From an uncultured Sphingomonadales bacterium (GTDB lineage Bacteria > Pseudomonadota > Alphaproteobacteria > Sphingomonadales > Sphingomonadaceae), in NCBI GenBank assembly GCA_903832325.1, contig CAILBC010000027.1, positions 434,001-498,000 of the forward strand: a stretch of DNA of 64,000 nt, in the 5' to 3' direction. This document shows positions 18,646 to 27,247 of this stretch, one piece after another. Within the stretch, counting starts at the first letter, position 1; each line of letters starts with the position of its first letter. The translations under genes and the position numbers were made by a program. The notes beneath the pieces are model-generated. The model was not told the origin of the DNA, ran no database searches, and saw nothing but the letters and a program-made list of their open reading frames with translations.

Positions 18646-19824
18646 ATGGCATACGATCTGTTGGCGGACCTGCTGGTCCTTGAGGTTGCGCACTTTGGGC
18701 CCGATGCGCTGGGCGGCCGGCTGGCCGACATGGGGGCCAGGGTACTTAAGGTCGAAGACCCGGACGGCGGCGACCCCGTCCGGCGCGCAAGCCTGTATGC
18801 GGTCGGCGGGCCTGATGGGTTCTCCTATCTCCATCTGCGCTGGAACCGGGGCAAGGAGAGCGTGGCGATCGACTTGTCGACACCCGCCGGGGTCGCCGAT
18901 TTCCTGAAGCTGGCCGCCCAGGCCGATGTCGTGATCGAAGGAATGCGCGCGGGCGTGATGCAGCGGTTGGGGCTGGGCTTTGAGGCGCTGCGCGCAGTCA
19001 ACCCGCGGATCGTGTTCTGCTCGTTGTCGGGCATGGGGGAAACCGGGCCTTACGCCAAGCTGGCCTCGCACGGCCCGTCGTTCGATGCCTTCGCCGGGCT
19101 GGGCCTGCCGGTTGGCGATGACATCACCCGCGCGGCGGGGCGTCAGCCGACCTCGGTCGGGATGTATGCTTACGGCCTTGAAGCGGCCTTCGCGGTGGTC
19201 TGCGGCGTGCTGCGGGCGCGGCGGACGGGGGAAGGCGTTGCTCTGGAAGTCGCGGCTGCGGAATGCGCGGCGCACTGGATGCCGGAAGCGCTCGACCCGC
19301 TGCTCAATCCCGCCGTGACGCAAGACCGCGCCGGGTTTCTGGATGCCAGCGGCCGAATGCGGCTGTGGGCGCGGATGGAAAACTATGCGTGCAGTGACGG
19401 CCGCATCCTGTTCCTGATGACGTATACCGACAAAAGCTGGCAGGCTCTGCTCAAGGTGATCGGCCGGCCAGACCTGGCTGGGATCTACACCCGCGCCGAG
19501 CCGACCGGGCATGAGGATGCCGAAGTCCACGCCGTGCTTGCGCCGATCCTTGCCACGCGCACGCGTGATGAATGGCTGGCGGCGTTCGCGCAGGAGAATG
19601 TCGCGGCGATGCCGGTCAACACGTTCGAGGACGTGATCGCCGATCCACACTTTACGGCGCGTCCCAACACCTATGCCGTACAATTGCCCGACGGGCGCGC
19701 GCTGACGCTGACCTCCAGCGCGATCCGTGTTGCCGGGCAGGACTTTTCGGTCCCGCTCGCGCCGGAACTGGGCGAACACACCGCGCGCGTCCGGGCGGAG
19801 TTCGGCCTGGGTGACTCGCAGTGA
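18646..19824 (+). CDS. Type III CoA-transferase (CaiB/BaiF family)
   Basis: CoA-transferase of 392 residues, a single-domain CaiB/BaiF protein. Starts MAYDLLADLLVLEVAH; the usual GAxVxKVE segment is MGARVLKVEDP, and HGPSFDAFAG contains the likely catalytic aspartate. Transfers CoA from a donor thioester to a pathway acid. The stop overlaps the GTG start of the following CoA ligase, so the two are translationally coupled and may be alternative activators of the same or successive acids. ATG 18646 follows GGGAG. Confidence 0.9.
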   Translation: MAYDLLADLLVLEVAHFGPDALGGRLADMGARVLKVEDPDGGDPVRRASLYAVGGPDGFSYLHLRWNRGKESVAIDLSTPAGVADFLKLAAQADVVIEGMRAGVMQRLGLGFEALRAVNPRIVFCSLSGMGETGPYAKLASHGPSFDAFAGLGLPVGDDITRAAGRQPTSVGMYAYGLEAAFAVVCGVLRARRTGEGVALEVAAAECAAHWMPEALDPLLNPAVTQDRAGFLDASGRMRLWARMENYACSDGRILFLMTYTDKSWQALLKVIGRPDLAGIYTRAEPTGHEDAEVHAVLAPILATRTRDEWLAAFAQENVAAMPVNTFEDVIADPHFTARPNTYAVQLPDGRALTLTSSAIRVAGQDFSVPLAPELGEHTARVRAEFGLGDSQ

Positions 19825-21422
19825 CCGGGGGCATGGCTGGGACACATGACGAAGGCCAACCGCAACCGGGACGCCGTCCTGCCATCGGGCATGGTGACAA
19901 CCTGATCCGCAACCTGGCCTATTGGGCGCGGGTACGCGGCGATGCCAAGTCGGTGGTCGTGGACGCGCAGGCACTGACCTGGCGCGAACTGAACGATCAG
20001 GCCAACCGCTTTGCAAACGGCCTGATCGCGCAGGGGTTCCGCCCCGGCGATCGGGTCGGGATGCTCATGCACAACCAGCTGGCCTTTCCTGTGGCGATGC
20101 TCGGCACGCTGCGGGCGGGTGGGGCGATCGTGCTGCTGAATGTGCGCTATACCCCCGATGAAATTCACCATCCCGTGACGGATTCGGCGCTGTCGGTGGT
20201 CGTCGCGGACGAAGTCTTGTTGCCGTTGCTCGCCGGGATTGGCGACTACGCTGGTAGGGTCAAAGTGGTGACCACCACTCCGGTGACGGGCTATGCCAGC
20301 TTCGCCGAGGTGCTGGCGGACGATCCAGCCGATCCCGGCGTGGCGGTCAGCGGCGAGGATATCGCGATGATCTGCTATACATCCGGCACCACCGGCCTGC
20401 CAAAGGGCGCCGCGATGAGCCACCAGGCGATTTATGCCGCCGGTGCGGCGAAGACTTACGTCGTGCGCCAGTCGTTCGATGACCGGATGCTGCTGCCGAT
20501 GCCGATGGCCTATACCGCCGGATCGGTGTTCTTCCTGCGCGACGGTATCCAGTCCGGGCAGACCACTTACTTCCTGTCCAAGCCCACCGCTGAAACGATG
20601 CTGGACATGATCGAGCGCGAACGGATTACTGCGATCGAAGGCGTTGCTGTGCTGTACGAAATGATGATGAGCCACCCGCGCTTTGCCGAGGCTGACCTGT
20701 CGTCGCTGCGCCGCGCAGTCACAGGCGGACAGTTTGTCAGCATGGAATTGCTGCGGCGCTGGCAGGAACGCGGGGTGCATCTGTCGCAGGGATATGGGCA
20801 GACCGAATCCGCCGGTTCGTATATCACGATCCTGACCACGGACGAGGCGCTCAGCCGGATCGGTTCCGCCGGGCTGCCGATGCCCAATCTCGATGTGCGG
20901 GTCATGCGCGATGACGGCACCGAGGCGCAGCCGGGCGAATCCGGCGAGATCTGGGTGCGCGGCGCTTCGATCATGACCTGCTACATCAACCGCCCCGACG
21001 AGACGGCGGCGGCGCTGGCGGGCGGCTGGCTCCACACCGGTGACATTGGCGTGATGGATCAGGATGGCTATCTGAAGATCGTAGACCGGACCAAGGATAT
21101 GCTGATTTCGGGTGGGCTCAACGTCTATCCCGCAGAAATCGAAAAGGCCCTTGGCGGGTTCGCCGGGCTGGAAGACATCGCGGTGATCGGGGTTAAGGAT
21201 GCCCGTTGGGGCGAGGTGCCCATCCTGGTCACATCCAACCTCGCCGGGGTCGATCTCGACGCGCTGCGGGCGCTGTGCCGCGAACGGCTGGCCGATTACA
21301 AGCGGCCCCGGTTCCTGATTGCGCATCCGGAACCGCTGCCGCGCACGTTCAGCGGCAAGATTACCAAGCTGGCGCTGCGGCAGCGCTATCCTGAGGCGCC
21401 TGCCGGGGCTATCCCGCTCTAA
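19821..21422 (+). CDS. AMP-binding acyl-CoA ligase
   Basis: Acyl-CoA synthetase of 533 residues: ATP loop YTSGTTGLPKG, YGQTE, GWLHTGDIG, and C-terminal ISGGLNVYPAEIEKAL with the catalytic lysine in SGKITK. Activates a carboxylic acid to its CoA thioester with ATP. GTG 19821 overlaps the TGA of the CoA-transferase in a GTGA arrangement. It is closely similar in plan to the ligase at 45547-47094. Confidence 0.93.
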   Translation: MTGGMAGTHDEGQPQPGRRPAIGHGDNLIRNLAYWARVRGDAKSVVVDAQALTWRELNDQANRFANGLIAQGFRPGDRVGMLMHNQLAFPVAMLGTLRAGGAIVLLNVRYTPDEIHHPVTDSALSVVVADEVLLPLLAGIGDYAGRVKVVTTTPVTGYASFAEVLADDPADPGVAVSGEDIAMICYTSGTTGLPKGAAMSHQAIYAAGAAKTYVVRQSFDDRMLLPMPMAYTAGSVFFLRDGIQSGQTTYFLSKPTAETMLDMIERERITAIEGVAVLYEMMMSHPRFAEADLSSLRRAVTGGQFVSMELLRRWQERGVHLSQGYGQTESAGSYITILTTDEALSRIGSAGLPMPNLDVRVMRDDGTEAQPGESGEIWVRGASIMTCYINRPDETAAALAGGWLHTGDIGVMDQDGYLKIVDRTKDMLISGGLNVYPAEIEKALGGFAGLEDIAVIGVKDARWGEVPILVTSNLAGVDLDALRALCRERLADYKRPRFLIAHPEPLPRTFSGKITKLALRQRYPEAPAGAIPL

Positions 21423-21506
21423 CTGGCGGCACATGCGGCCAATGTCGGCGGGGATCGGTCTAGTGGCGCGCAGTGTTGGCGGGCGGTAACCGCTCGACCG
21501 GGAAGG

Positions 21507-22043
21507 GTAGCTTCGGGCCGTCCGAAGCAAGCTTTGATTACCCGGGCGGCATCGACCAAGGCCGCTTTGGCTGCGATCGATGTGGATGGGCTTGATAACT
21601 TCAGCCTCAATTCCGTGGCGCGGCCGATCGGAGTGAAGGTGCCGTCGCTCTACTACCACTTTCAGGACAAGGCCGAACTGCTGGCCGAAGTGACCCGGCT
21701 GTTGCCGATCCAGGCAGATTATCAGAGCAGCGGCGACGAAAGATGGGAAGACAGCACGGTCAAGATCTGCGTGGAAACGCGCTGGGCGCTGCTCAAGCAT
21801 CCGAACGCGGCGCCGCTGATCCTGCCATTCTTCCCGCGCCACTTGCTGCTCGACGCCTATGAAATCACGGCCGCAGGTTATCCGCAGACCCGCGCGCTGC
21901 ACATGGCGATCCTGGAAGGGATCGAAAAGCTGATGTTCGGGTCAGCCCTGTTCGCCGCCGCTGCCTCGACCGCGCGGGTGCCAGCCATGCCCGAAGTCAC
22001 GGCCAAGGACTATTCCAACCTAGCTGAATCCGACCCAGCCTGA
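21507..22043 (+). pseudogene. Decayed TetR regulator, paralogue of 53211-53828
   Basis: Encodes a TetR helix-turn-helix (VARPIGVKVPSLYYHF) and most of a C-terminal domain nearly identical in plan to the protein at 53211. Aligning the starts, the ribosome site (GGGAAGGG versus GGAAAGG) is kept, but the TTG start of the intact copy corresponds to TCG here (about 21513), removing the initiation codon ahead of GRPKQALITR. The 3' end stops after YSNLAESDPA, about 30 residues short. An internal TTG at 21534 could start a protein lacking the basic N-terminal arm. Confidence 0.8.
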
Positions 22044-22048
22044 GCCTG

Positions 22049-22372
22049 TCAGGCCGGTTCCCATTCCAGCGGTAGCGATTCCAGCCCGATCACGGTGCCG
22101 ATGCGGAAGCCATGCCGCGCGCCGGGTGCGGCCCGAAACGTGGGTACACGCTTCAGCCATTCGTCAGCCAGGATGCGCATTTCCGCGCGCGCCAGCGCAT
22201 GGCCAAGGCACTGGCGCGGTCCGGTCGTGAAGTTCAGATGCGGCATGTCCTTGCGGTCTATGTCAAAGGCGTTCGGATTGTTCAGCTTGGCCGGGTCGCG
22301 GCCCGATTGCCATAGCGCGTTCAGCACCATGTTGCCCTTGCGCAATGAAATGCCATGCGCGCCGAAATCCTG
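22049..22372 (-). pseudogene. C-terminal fragment of a cytochrome P450
   Basis: About 108 residues matching the C-terminus of the P450 at 53838-55043, including the haem loop FTTGPRQCLGHALARAEMR. The fragment begins abruptly at QQDFGAHGIS next to the stop codon of the Rieske gene; the N-terminal three quarters, with I-helix and ExxR, are missing. Remnant of the same TetR-P450 arrangement that is intact at 53.2-55.0 kb. Confidence 0.88.
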
Positions 22373-22383
22373 CTGCTGGCCGC

Positions 22384-23571
22384 TCAGCCCGCCAGCACGC
22401 GGTCGAGAATGCCGTAGTAGACGGGGATCGTTGCTTCGAGGCCGGAATAGACGGTCTCCTCGATGGCTCCGGTGCTGAGTCCGGCGTGACTGATTTCCGC
22501 CGCGTAGAAGTCTTCACCGCCAAACACGCTGACGATCATGTCGTAGGACTTCTGATAAAGCGCCGCGCCCTTGGGATTGTCGGGCGGGCGGCGGGTCAGC
22601 ATGAAATAGTCGACCGTGGTCTTGTCTGCTGCCGTCGGCATCAGGAACATCACGCTGATGTAGTATGGACTGGTGACGACCACGCAGTTCGGGAATACGT
22701 TGTAGGCGTGCGTGACGGACGCGTGGATATTCTCGCCCGGAATGTCGAGGCAATCGGGCGTGAAGTTCAGCTTGCCCGAAATCTGGCGGATGTTGATCCC
22801 CAGCTTGTCGACCACGTTGGGTACGTCCGCGAACAGGGGGCCGACCGTGCGGGCATGGAGCCGCTGCACATGGTAGCCTTCCAGGAACGGTTCCAGCACC
22901 AGCTTCCAGTTGGCGTTGAGGTGGAAGGTCTTGTGCCCATAGACATGCAGGTCTGGCAGGTCGAAGGCCGCGAAATCGGCTGTGAGTTGCTCGTCCACAC
23001 CGGAAAAATCAGGCTCGGCATGGCGGTCGAGCATGGCCCAGATGATCCCGCCGGCCTCGCGGCTGGGCAGCTCGGCCAGTCCACGCGCACCCTTGTCGAG
23101 ATTGGTGAACGTTTCGGGCCGCGCCGCGCCGATCAGTTTGCCGTCTGTCGAAAAGGTCCAGGCGTGATAGGGGCAGGTTAGACGGTTGCCCTTGGCCACG
23201 TCACAGCCGTCGATCAGCTTGGCTCCCTTGTGGGTGCAGGCATTGAGGAAAACGTGGGCCTTGCCGTCCTTGTCGCGGGTGACGAGCAGCGGGGTGCCAT
23301 AGCCATCGTGCGCGACTGAACTGCCGGGTTCCGCAAGCCGGGCCGAGATGGTGATCGGCACGGCCTGGCGGCGGAACAGGCGCTGCTGTTCGAGCTGGAA
23401 GAAATCGTCGCCGATGAACATCGAAACCGGACGCTTGTGATCGATCGCCAGAATCGGCGCGTTGTCATGCGGTGGGATCGCCCGGATCGCGGCCTGCTGG
23501 CTTTCGCTCAGCATTTCGATGGTTTGCATCAGGGGGCGATCATGGGCGCGTTCAGCCACGGTAGCGTTCAT
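22384..23571 (-). CDS. Rieske non-haem iron oxygenase, CPYHAW type
   Basis: Intact oxygenase of 395 residues. Rieske ligands Cys112/His114 (ACTHKG) and Cys133/His136 (CPYHAW), with iron-site histidines in EGYHVQRLH near 234 and 239. GGAGAGG lies just upstream of the ATG. Neighbouring ferredoxin and P450 genes are decayed, so electrons must come from elsewhere; the intact ferredoxin at 55213 is a candidate. A TTATCTA-type operator lies 40-63 bases upstream. Same subfamily as 10368-11549 and 55673-56884. Confidence 0.93.
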   Translation of the reverse strand: MNATVAERAHDRPLMQTIEMLSESQQAAIRAIPPHDNAPILAIDHKRPVSMFIGDDFFQLEQQRLFRRQAVPITISARLAEPGSSVAHDGYGTPLLVTRDKDGKAHVFLNACTHKGAKLIDGCDVAKGNRLTCPYHAWTFSTDGKLIGAARPETFTNLDKGARGLAELPSREAGGIIWAMLDRHAEPDFSGVDEQLTADFAAFDLPDLHVYGHKTFHLNANWKLVLEPFLEGYHVQRLHARTVGPLFADVPNVVDKLGINIRQISGKLNFTPDCLDIPGENIHASVTHAYNVFPNCVVVTSPYYISVMFLMPTAADKTTVDYFMLTRRPPDNPKGAALYQKSYDMIVSVFGGEDFYAAEISHAGLSTGAIEETVYSGLEATIPVYYGILDRVLAG

Positions 23572-23610
23572 CGGTTTATCCTCTCCACCAGTGCCGCCGA
23601 ATATAGCATG

Positions 23611-23634
23611 CTATTATCTATCAACAATAGTTTT
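23611..23634. promoter_or_regulatory. TTATCTA-type operator (site C)
   Basis: CTATTATCTA followed by TCAACAATAGTTTT, with 5-bp outer arms CTATT/AATAG, just upstream of the Rieske gene that starts at 23571. It closely resembles the site at 55570-55595. Confidence 0.6.
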
Positions 23635-23957
23635 CAGCGCTGCGCCTTGGGGACGCCCACTTCTAGACCGTCCATCTCCTCGGTCACGACGATCTGGCAT
23701 GACAGGCGCGAGGTGGGACGCGGGTAGCTGGTGTATTCGACCATTTCGGCATCCATTGCGCTGGCCGGAGGCAATGGTGCTGAACCACGGCTCAGCAATT
23801 TAGACCTGGCAAGTGCCCCAATTCATCGAGCCGCCGCATTCGGCCTCAATCCCGTCCATGCCCCGCGCCTTGGCGTTTTCCATCAGCGAGACGCCTGCCT
23901 TGGCGTCGATCTCGTGCATGCGACCAGCCTCATTGCGAAATACGATCCGAACAATTG
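23634..23957 (-). pseudogene. Decayed [2Fe-2S] ferredoxin, paralogue of 55213-55533
   Basis: Reads as an adrenodoxin-type ferredoxin with several lesions. The start codon position is ATT instead of ATG (AIVRIVFRNEAG). The cluster loop reads ECGGSMNWGTC, where the intact copy has ECGGSMVCATC, so one ligand cysteine is lost. An in-frame TAA follows QV, and a one-base shift separates the C-terminal part (AEMVEYTSYPRPTSRLSCQ to PKAQR). The full C-terminus is still recognisable. Confidence 0.88.
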
Positions 23958-23990
23958 CTGTCTCCCTTGGGGCGACATGTTGCTTTGGGC

Positions 23991-24016
23991 CTTTATCTAT
24001 GTAAATTAGATTTAAG
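23991..24016. promoter_or_regulatory. TTATCTA-type operator (site D)
   Basis: CTTTATCTAT followed by GTAAATTAGATTTAAG, between the ferredoxin remnant and the GMC oxidoreductase starting at 24060. The TTTAAG tail is shared with several other copies of the motif. Confidence 0.6.
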
Positions 24017-24059
24017 CGCCGCGACGACGGCAATGGAGTGGATCGGGGAAAGGCATCAC

Positions 24060-25655
24060 ATGGCGGACTATGACTACATCATCGCCGGATCGGGCGCAGC
24101 GGGCTGTGTGCTGGCGTACCGGCTGTCCGCAAACCCAGCGAACCGCGTGCTGGTGCTGGAAGCAGGGCCGCGCGATACGCATCCCCTGATCCACATGCCC
24201 AAGGGCATCGCCAAGGTGATGGCGGATCCTAAGCACATCTGGGCGCATGAAAGCCGCCCCGAAGCTTCCACAGCGAACAAGGCCGAATACTGGGCGCGCG
24301 GCAAGGTGCTCGGCGGTTCGACCTCGATCAACGGCATGATGTACGTGCGCGGGATGCCCGCCGATTTCGACGGGATCGCCGAACTGTCGAGCGACGACTG
24401 GGGCTGGGAGCACATCGGCAAGGCCTATGCGGCGCTGGAAAACCACGAACTGGGCGCGGCCGAAACGCGCGGTGCATCCGGTCCGATCCACATCACCCTG
24501 CCAACCCACACGGACGCGCTCAGCGAAGCACAGGTCGCTGCCGGACACGCGCTGGGATGGGGCGCCAAGCGCGACATGAACGAGCCGGACGATGCCGTAT
24601 CAATCGGCTATGCGCCGCGTACGGTCTATAAAGGCAAGCGCGAAAGCGCCGCCAAGGCGTTCCTCAAGCCCGCGATGGCGCGTCCCAATCTGACCGTGTT
24701 GACCGACGCTGTCGTCGATAAAGTGCTGTTCGATGGCCAGCGTGCCGCCGGCGTGCGGGTGGTCGTGGCGGGCACGGCGCGCGACATCCTGACCGATGGC
24801 GAAGTGATCCTGTGCGGCGGCGCGCTCGCCAGTCCGGCGATTCTGGAGCGGTCCGGCATTGGTGATCCGGTGCTGCTGGAGCGGCTGGGGATCCCGCTGG
24901 TCCATGCCAGCCCGCAAGTCGGTGAAAACCTGATCGAGCACCGCGCCATCCTGATCCAGAGCCGGCTCAGGCAGGATATCTCGCACAACAAGCAGTATGG
25001 CGGCTGGCGCGTCATAAAGAACGCGCTGAAATACTTCCTCGGTATGGACGGACTGATGTCGGCCGCGTCCTACGAGATCGTCGGCTGGCTCAAGACTGAC
25101 GAAGGCCAGAACCGCCCCAACGCGCAAATTCTGGTCGCGCCGTTCAGCTTCAACATGGATGACCGCACCCAGGTGGAAAAGGTGCCGGGAATGCACGTGA
25201 CGGCCTATACCTTGCGGCCGAGCTCACGCGGGTCGATCCATATCGACACCACTGATCCCCATGCCGCCGCCGGACTTTCGGCCAACCATCACGCGACCGC
25301 CAAGGACCGCGCCGAGATGGTCGCACTGGTCCGCGCGGTGCGGCGCTATCTGGCGACCGAGCCACTGGCGAGCCTGATCGCCGAGGAAACCTCGCCCGGC
25401 GCTGCCTATCAGAGCGATGCGGAAATCCTCGCCGCCTATGATCAGTTCGGAATGTGCGGCTATCACGCGGTGGGCAGCTGCCGGATGGGCAAGGACGACG
25501 CATCGGTGGTCGATCCGGCGCTGCGCGTGCGCGGGGTTCAGGGCCTGCGGGTGATGGATACGGCGATCATGCCGGTGATCCCGTCGGGCAATACCAATGG
25601 TCCGACCATGGCCATGGCCTGGCGCGCGGCAGATATCATCTTGCGCGACCGGTGA
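24060..25655 (+). CDS. GMC-family FAD oxidoreductase
   Basis: Glucose-methanol-choline oxidoreductase of 531 residues. N-terminal dinucleotide motif IIAGSGAAGCVLAYRL, FAD-contact segment GKVLGGSTSINGM, and the C-terminal active site YHAVGSCRMG with SGNTNGPTMAMAWR. Oxidises a primary or secondary alcohol to aldehyde or ketone, as in choline dehydrogenase-like enzymes. ATG 24060 follows GGGGAAAGG; ATG 24032 is an alternative. Fits oxidation of an alcohol produced by the oxygenases. Confidence 0.93.
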   Translation: MADYDYIIAGSGAAGCVLAYRLSANPANRVLVLEAGPRDTHPLIHMPKGIAKVMADPKHIWAHESRPEASTANKAEYWARGKVLGGSTSINGMMYVRGMPADFDGIAELSSDDWGWEHIGKAYAALENHELGAAETRGASGPIHITLPTHTDALSEAQVAAGHALGWGAKRDMNEPDDAVSIGYAPRTVYKGKRESAAKAFLKPAMARPNLTVLTDAVVDKVLFDGQRAAGVRVVVAGTARDILTDGEVILCGGALASPAILERSGIGDPVLLERLGIPLVHASPQVGENLIEHRAILIQSRLRQDISHNKQYGGWRVIKNALKYFLGMDGLMSAASYEIVGWLKTDEGQNRPNAQILVAPFSFNMDDRTQVEKVPGMHVTAYTLRPSSRGSIHIDTTDPHAAAGLSANHHATAKDRAEMVALVRAVRRYLATEPLASLIAEETSPGAAYQSDAEILAAYDQFGMCGYHAVGSCRMGKDDASVVDPALRVRGVQGLRVMDTAIMPVIPSGNTNGPTMAMAWRAADIILRDR

Positions 25656-25663
25656 GGCGCGTT

Positions 25664-25688
25664 TGGGGGGCAAGGTGATTGCCCCCCA
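25664..25688. terminator. Bidirectional hairpin
   Basis: Perfect 10-bp stem TGGGGGGCAA / TTGCCCCCCA with a 5-base loop, between the GMC stop at 25655 and the convergent Rieske remnant ending at 25697. No clear T-run follows. Confidence 0.6.
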
Positions 25689-25696
25689 GACCGGCC

Positions 25697-25945
25697 TTAC
25701 GCCCGCATCACGCTCTCGATGCCTTCGTAGAAATGCGGAATTGACGCTTCCATCCCGCAATAGATCACGTCCGGCGCTGCGCCCGAGGCAAGGCCGCTGT
25801 GGCACAGTTCGGAGGCCTTGAAGTCCTCGTTGCCGAACACGTCCTCGATGATCGTGAAGGACTTGGCGTAGAGTTCCTCGGCCTTGGGATTGTCCGGCGT
25901 GCTTTCGGTCAGCATGGAATAGTCGACCCGGCTGTGCGCGACATC
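25697..25945 (-). pseudogene. C-terminal fragment of a Rieske oxygenase
   Basis: About 82 residues (AHSRVDYSMLTE to GIESVMRA) matching the C-terminus of the Rieske gene at 55673-56884 more closely than that of 22384-23571, for example VFGNEDFKASELCH and PDVIYCGMEA. The remainder is replaced by sequence joining an acyl-CoA dehydrogenase fragment. It lies upstream of a DUF2889 gene, as does the fuller copy at 55.7 kb. Confidence 0.85.
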
Positions 25946-25989
25946 GAACGTCATTGTCCACGGGCCCCGGGCTGGCAGGGACCGCAAGC

Positions 25990-26098
25990 CGCCGCAATCT
26001 CGCCGTTGAAGTATGTCAACGACCGGGCCGGATCGATCTATGCCGGATCGAACGAGATCCAGCGCAACATCATCGCGAAAGCGCTGCTGGGGCTTTAG
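25990..26098 (+). pseudogene. C-terminal fragment of an acyl-CoA dehydrogenase
   Basis: Last ~30 residues of a large-type acyl-CoA dehydrogenase (YVNDRAGSIYAGSNEIQRN to LLGL stop) with no start or body. Fused by deletion to the oppositely oriented Rieske fragment. Evidence that a further large-type dehydrogenase gene once existed here. Confidence 0.8.
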
Positions 26099-27150
26099 CG
26101 ACTATCCGCCAGTGCTGGCAGACATACCAGTGCGCGCAGGACGTCGTTCAGGTGGGTGCAGCCCGCTTCACGCGCAAACAGCGTGGGGACGTCGAACCGC
26201 AGATCGGCGAGGGGGCGACCGATCAGCCGTGTGACGCCGTGGACCGCGGCGGGACATTCGGTGTGAGGCAGGACGTGCGGGATGGCCCGGACCATGCGGA
26301 TCAGGCCGCTGGGTGCGTCCACCTGCACTTCGAACCTGTATTCGTGGATGGCCAGCCGACTGCCGCCGCGTTCCAGAGCGCTGTCCTGAAATCCGCCCAA
26401 GGCGTGCAGTGTATCGTCTTCGCGCCAGACGTCGATCCAGCGGGCGCGGCGCGTGCCGGGGCCGGGCGGGGTGACTCCCGGCTGGTCGGGCGGACTTTGC
26501 CAGCCGTCCGGATCGGCCGGGTTGGCAAGGTCCGGTACCAGTGTGCTGCCCTGCTGCTCGATCAAGGGATAGCCATCGGCATCGAGCGATTGCGAATCCG
26601 GCCCCAGGCCGATGCAGACCCCGCGCATGTTGCCATCCTTGCCGCCAATCCCCTTGGCCTTGGCCCGCGCGGTGAACGCCTCAAACTCGCGGGTCCAGGC
26701 CAGCCAGCCCCAGCTTGAAACCAGCGATGCCCCAGCCAGATCATCCAGCAACAGGAAGTGGCCGGAGAGTTGATCGGCTGGATCGGGAAACGCACTGCGC
26801 AGCAAGGCGCGCAGCTTGCCCCCGGCGCGGCTGCCAGCCAGTGCGGCGATCCCGGCCGGATGTTCCGATGAGCAGACCCGGCTGAATTCACGCGTCTCGG
26901 AGGCCTGCGCCTCGACCCAGCTTTGCGCCAGCGTGACCAGCGCGCCATCGGCTCCGGTCCGCGCATCGCGGCTGTGTCCCCTAAAACGCATCGCGCTGCT
27001 GTCTCCGCCGGGCCAATCGATATCGATCGATGTGGTCCGGCGCACCGAGTTGGGCCGGCGTAGCGGGACTGACCCGCCGCCGCGTGAGACGAATGGCGCT
27101 GGTGAAAGCTGCGCGTCGGGGGCGGATGGATTGCCGGGAGGTGTGCGCAT
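26095..27150 (-). CDS. DUF2889 domain protein
   Basis: Protein of 351 residues with DUF2889-type segments: RRTTSIDIDW near the N-terminus, LLLDDLAGASLVSSWGW in the middle, MRGVCIGLGPDSQSL, RARWIDVWREDD and a C-terminal GCTHLNDVLRAL. The biochemical role is not known; members often sit in steroid or polyketide-like catabolic clusters. No signal peptide or membrane segment. The divergent partner is an aldehyde dehydrogenase with a TTATCTA-type site between them. A remnant of a second copy is at 57.0-57.2 kb. Confidence 0.82.
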   Translation of the reverse strand: MRTPPGNPSAPDAQLSPAPFVSRGGGSVPLRRPNSVRRTTSIDIDWPGGDSSAMRFRGHSRDARTGADGALVTLAQSWVEAQASETREFSRVCSSEHPAGIAALAGSRAGGKLRALLRSAFPDPADQLSGHFLLLDDLAGASLVSSWGWLAWTREFEAFTARAKAKGIGGKDGNMRGVCIGLGPDSQSLDADGYPLIEQQGSTLVPDLANPADPDGWQSPPDQPGVTPPGPGTRRARWIDVWREDDTLHALGGFQDSALERGGSRLAIHEYRFEVQVDAPSGLIRMVRAIPHVLPHTECPAAVHGVTRLIGRPLADLRFDVPTLFAREAGCTHLNDVLRALVCLPALADSR

Positions 27151-27176
27151 GATCGATCCTACTTGCCAGCCTTACA

Positions 27177-27202
27177 ATTAATTTATAGTCATTAGATAAA
27201 GG
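27177..27202. promoter_or_regulatory. TTATCTA-type operator (site E)
   Basis: On the minus strand CCTTTATCTA then ATGACTATAAATTAAT, in the 97-bp space between the divergent DUF2889 (start 27150) and aldehyde dehydrogenase (start 27248) genes. It could control both. Confidence 0.6.
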
Positions 27203-27247
27203 GGCGAATCCAGCCTCTGTCAAGCAACGTGACAAGAGGACTAGCCG

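Noticed and set aside
19671..21902. 743-codon minus-strand frame
   Set aside because: It is the shadow of the CoA-transferase, ligase and TetR genes in GC-rich DNA; composition is arginine/histidine-rich with no domain.
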